DNA of 64,000 bases, taken from positions 2,232,001 through 2,296,000 of the forward strand of contig CAWCFV010000002.1 in assembly GCA_963794995.1 (NCBI GenBank). Reading direction: 5' to 3'. This stretch comes from CAWCFV01 sp963794995 (GTDB lineage Bacteria > Actinomycetota > Actinomycetes > JACCUZ01). The position numbers and the translations under genes are program-made. The number at the start of each line of letters is the position of its first letter. Within the stretch, counting starts at the first letter, position 1. This document shows, in pieces, positions 62,826 to 64,000 of this stretch. Below the pieces are notes generated by a model. It had not been told where the DNA came from and did no database searches. It saw only the letters and a program-made list of their open reading frames with translations.

Positions 62826-63584
62826 TCAGCCGACGGGGAGGTGGTGCGGGTCGAAGCCGAAGGGCAGCTCCAGGCGGTGCGCGCGCAGCAGGTCGTCGTC
62901 GCGGAGCACGTCCAGCGTGCTCCCGTCGGCGACGACCGAGCCCTCCGAGAGGATCACCGACCGGGGGCAGATCTCCAGGGCGTACGGCAGGTCGTGGGTG
63001 ACCATCAGCGTCGTGAGCCGTAGCCGCAGCAGGATCTCGGCCAGCTCGCGCCGGCTCGCGGGATCGAGGTTCGACGACGGCTCGTCGAGCACCAGGATCT
63101 CGGGCTTCATCGACAGCACGGTGGCGACGGCGACCCGGCGGCGCTGGCCGTAGGACAGGTGGTGCGGCGGCCGGTCGGCCAGCTCCAGCATCCCGACGGC
63201 GTCGAGCGCCTCGGTGACGCAGGCCTCGAGGTCGGCTCCGCGGACCCCGAGGTTGGCAGGTCCGAACGCGACGTCCTCGCGGACCGTCGGCATGAACAGC
63301 TGGTCGTCGGGGTCCTGGAAGACGATGCCGACCCGGCGGCGGATCTCCCTCAGGTTGTCCGGGGCCACCGGGAGCCCGGCGACCTCGACGCTCCCGCGCC
63401 CTCCGGTGAGGATGCCGTTGAGGTGCATGACGAGCGTGGTCTTCCCGGCCCCGTTCGGGCCGAGCAGCGCGACCCGTTCGCCGGCCGCCACGGTGAGGTC
63501 GACGCCGTACAGCGCCTGGTGCCCGTCGGGGTAGGCGAAGGCGAGGTCGCGCACGCGCAGCGACGGCGCCGCGGGCGGCGTCAC
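62826..63584 (-). CDS. cbiO: Energy-coupling-factor transporter ATPase (CbiO-like)
   Basis: A 252-residue ATPase with LLGPNGAGKTT (Walker A), HLSYGQRRRVAVATVLSMKP (signature) and EILVLDEPSSNLDP (Walker B). The GTG start overlaps the stop of the upstream CbiQ-like gene by GTGA. Together they form an ECF-type module for cobalt, nickel or vitamin uptake; the S component is outside the window. Confidence 0.92.
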   Translation of the reverse strand: MTPPAAPSLRVRDLAFAYPDGHQALYGVDLTVAAGERVALLGPNGAGKTTLVMHLNGILTGGRGSVEVAGLPVAPDNLREIRRRVGIVFQDPDDQLFMPTVREDVAFGPANLGVRGADLEACVTEALDAVGMLELADRPPHHLSYGQRRRVAVATVLSMKPEILVLDEPSSNLDPASRRELAEILLRLRLTTLMVTHDLPYALEICPRSVILSEGSVVADGSTLDVLRDDDLLRAHRLELPFGFDPHHLPVG

Positions 63585-64000
63585 GTCGCCACCGTCCACG
63601 CCGCCACCGACACCACGAGCGCGGCGAGCGGAAGGACAGCAGCGGTCGACCACGCGGTCCGGCCGGCCCGCCCGTCGTGCAGCACGGGCATCGCCCCGGA
63701 GTAGCCGCGGCTGAGCATCGCGAGGTGCACCCGCTCGCCCCTCTCGTAGGACCGGATGAACAGCGCGCCGGCCGACTGGGCGACGACCTTGAGGTGACCG
63801 ATGTTGCGGGCCTGGAACCCGCGGGACTCGCGGGCGATGCGCATCCGCGACATCTCACCGCCGACCACGTCGGCGTACCGGAGCATGAAGGACATGATCT
63901 GCACCATCAGCGGCGGCATGTGCAGCCGCTGGACCCCGAGGAGCAGCGCGCGCGGCTCAGTGGTGGCGGCGAGCAGGATCGAGGCGACGACGCCGAGCGT
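63581..64000 (-). CDS. cbiQ: Energy-coupling-factor transmembrane protein (CbiQ-like), partial
   Basis: The C-terminal part only is present; the frame is open to the window end. It shows EPRALLLGVQRLHMPPLMVQI and FMLRYADVVGGEMSRMRIARESRG, typical of CbiQ coupling regions, and a last helix near the stop. It is upstream of and translationally coupled to cbiO. Its N-terminus and S-component lie outside the window. Confidence 0.88.
   Translation of the reverse strand, partial: TLGVVASILLAATTEPRALLLGVQRLHMPPLMVQIMSFMLRYADVVGGEMSRMRIARESRGFQARNIGHLKVVAQSAGALFIRSYERGERVHLAMLSRGYSGAMPVLHDGRAGRTAWSTAAVLPLAALVVSVAAWTVAT

Overview
The window is very GC-rich, densely coded DNA with frequent GTG starts and ATGA/GTGA overlaps. 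It carries two tRNA genes and no rRNA genes. The gene set (a DevR/DevS-like dormancy cluster, GTP-dependent PEP carboxykinase, a FurA-KatG pair, a 10-methyl fatty acid gene pair, an F420-type luciferase-like oxidoreductase and many universal stress proteins) points to an actinobacterium. A Nocardioidaceae-like organism is my inference, not a proven placement. I see no prophage, transposase, CRISPR array or replication origin, so this looks like ordinary chromosome with some accessory and decaying patches.

Region 1 (0-2.2 kb): a small unknown protein and an ABC ATPase/permease pair. Region 2 (2.2-12.7 kb): a stress/dormancy island with five universal stress proteins, two flavin-binding split-barrel proteins, an Acg-like nitroreductase, a DoxX-like membrane protein, a CBS-domain protein, a NarL-type regulator resembling DevR/DosR and a GAF-GAF histidine kinase resembling DevS/DosT. 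Palindromes of the form GGGACC-WA-GGTCCC lie in its promoter regions, so the island is probably a locally encoded regulon. Region 3 (12.9-28.2 kb): a DksA-like zinc-finger protein, two large GGDEF-EAL proteins, the tmsAB-like pair for 10-methyl branched fatty acids with a TauE/SafE membrane protein, a PLP decarboxylase and a flavohemoglobin. Region 4 (28.5-36.3 kb): tRNA-Ser(GCT), an hsp20 gene behind a CIRCE operator, secreted and membrane proteins, a zinc alcohol dehydrogenase and small enzyme-fold proteins.

Region 5 (36.4-41.4 kb): furA-katG, then an eroded catabolic operon in which an intact succinate-semialdehyde-type dehydrogenase lies between an M24 peptidase relic and a ketopantoate-reductase relic. 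Region 6 (41.4-53.1 kb): a VOC protein, nitronate monooxygenase, a secreted heparinase-like lyase and DNA polymerase IV. Then come a frameshifted GH5 glycosidase and a frameshifted molybdenum hydroxylase with its [2Fe-2S] subunit and a TauE-like permease, followed by an ECF sigma factor (ECF42-like) translationally coupled to its DGPF/YCII partner. Region 7 (53.3-64 kb): PEP carboxykinase, tRNA-Arg(ACG), an LLM oxidoreductase that reads into the tRNA antisense strand, L-2-hydroxyglutarate oxidase, an M20 peptidase, PhzF, a SpoIIE-type phosphatase and the start of an energy-coupling-factor (CbiQ/CbiO) transporter that leaves the window.

The most unusual non-coding content is a set of dispersed palindromes. 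Three are 70-nt double-stem elements (12.7, 22.3 and 53.2 kb). Two are identical 24-bp palindromes (28.3 and 53.3 kb). One is a 94-nt hairpin (45.7 kb) and one a 61-nt hairpin (60.2 kb). Three of these seven are followed directly by a G-rich repetitive tract.
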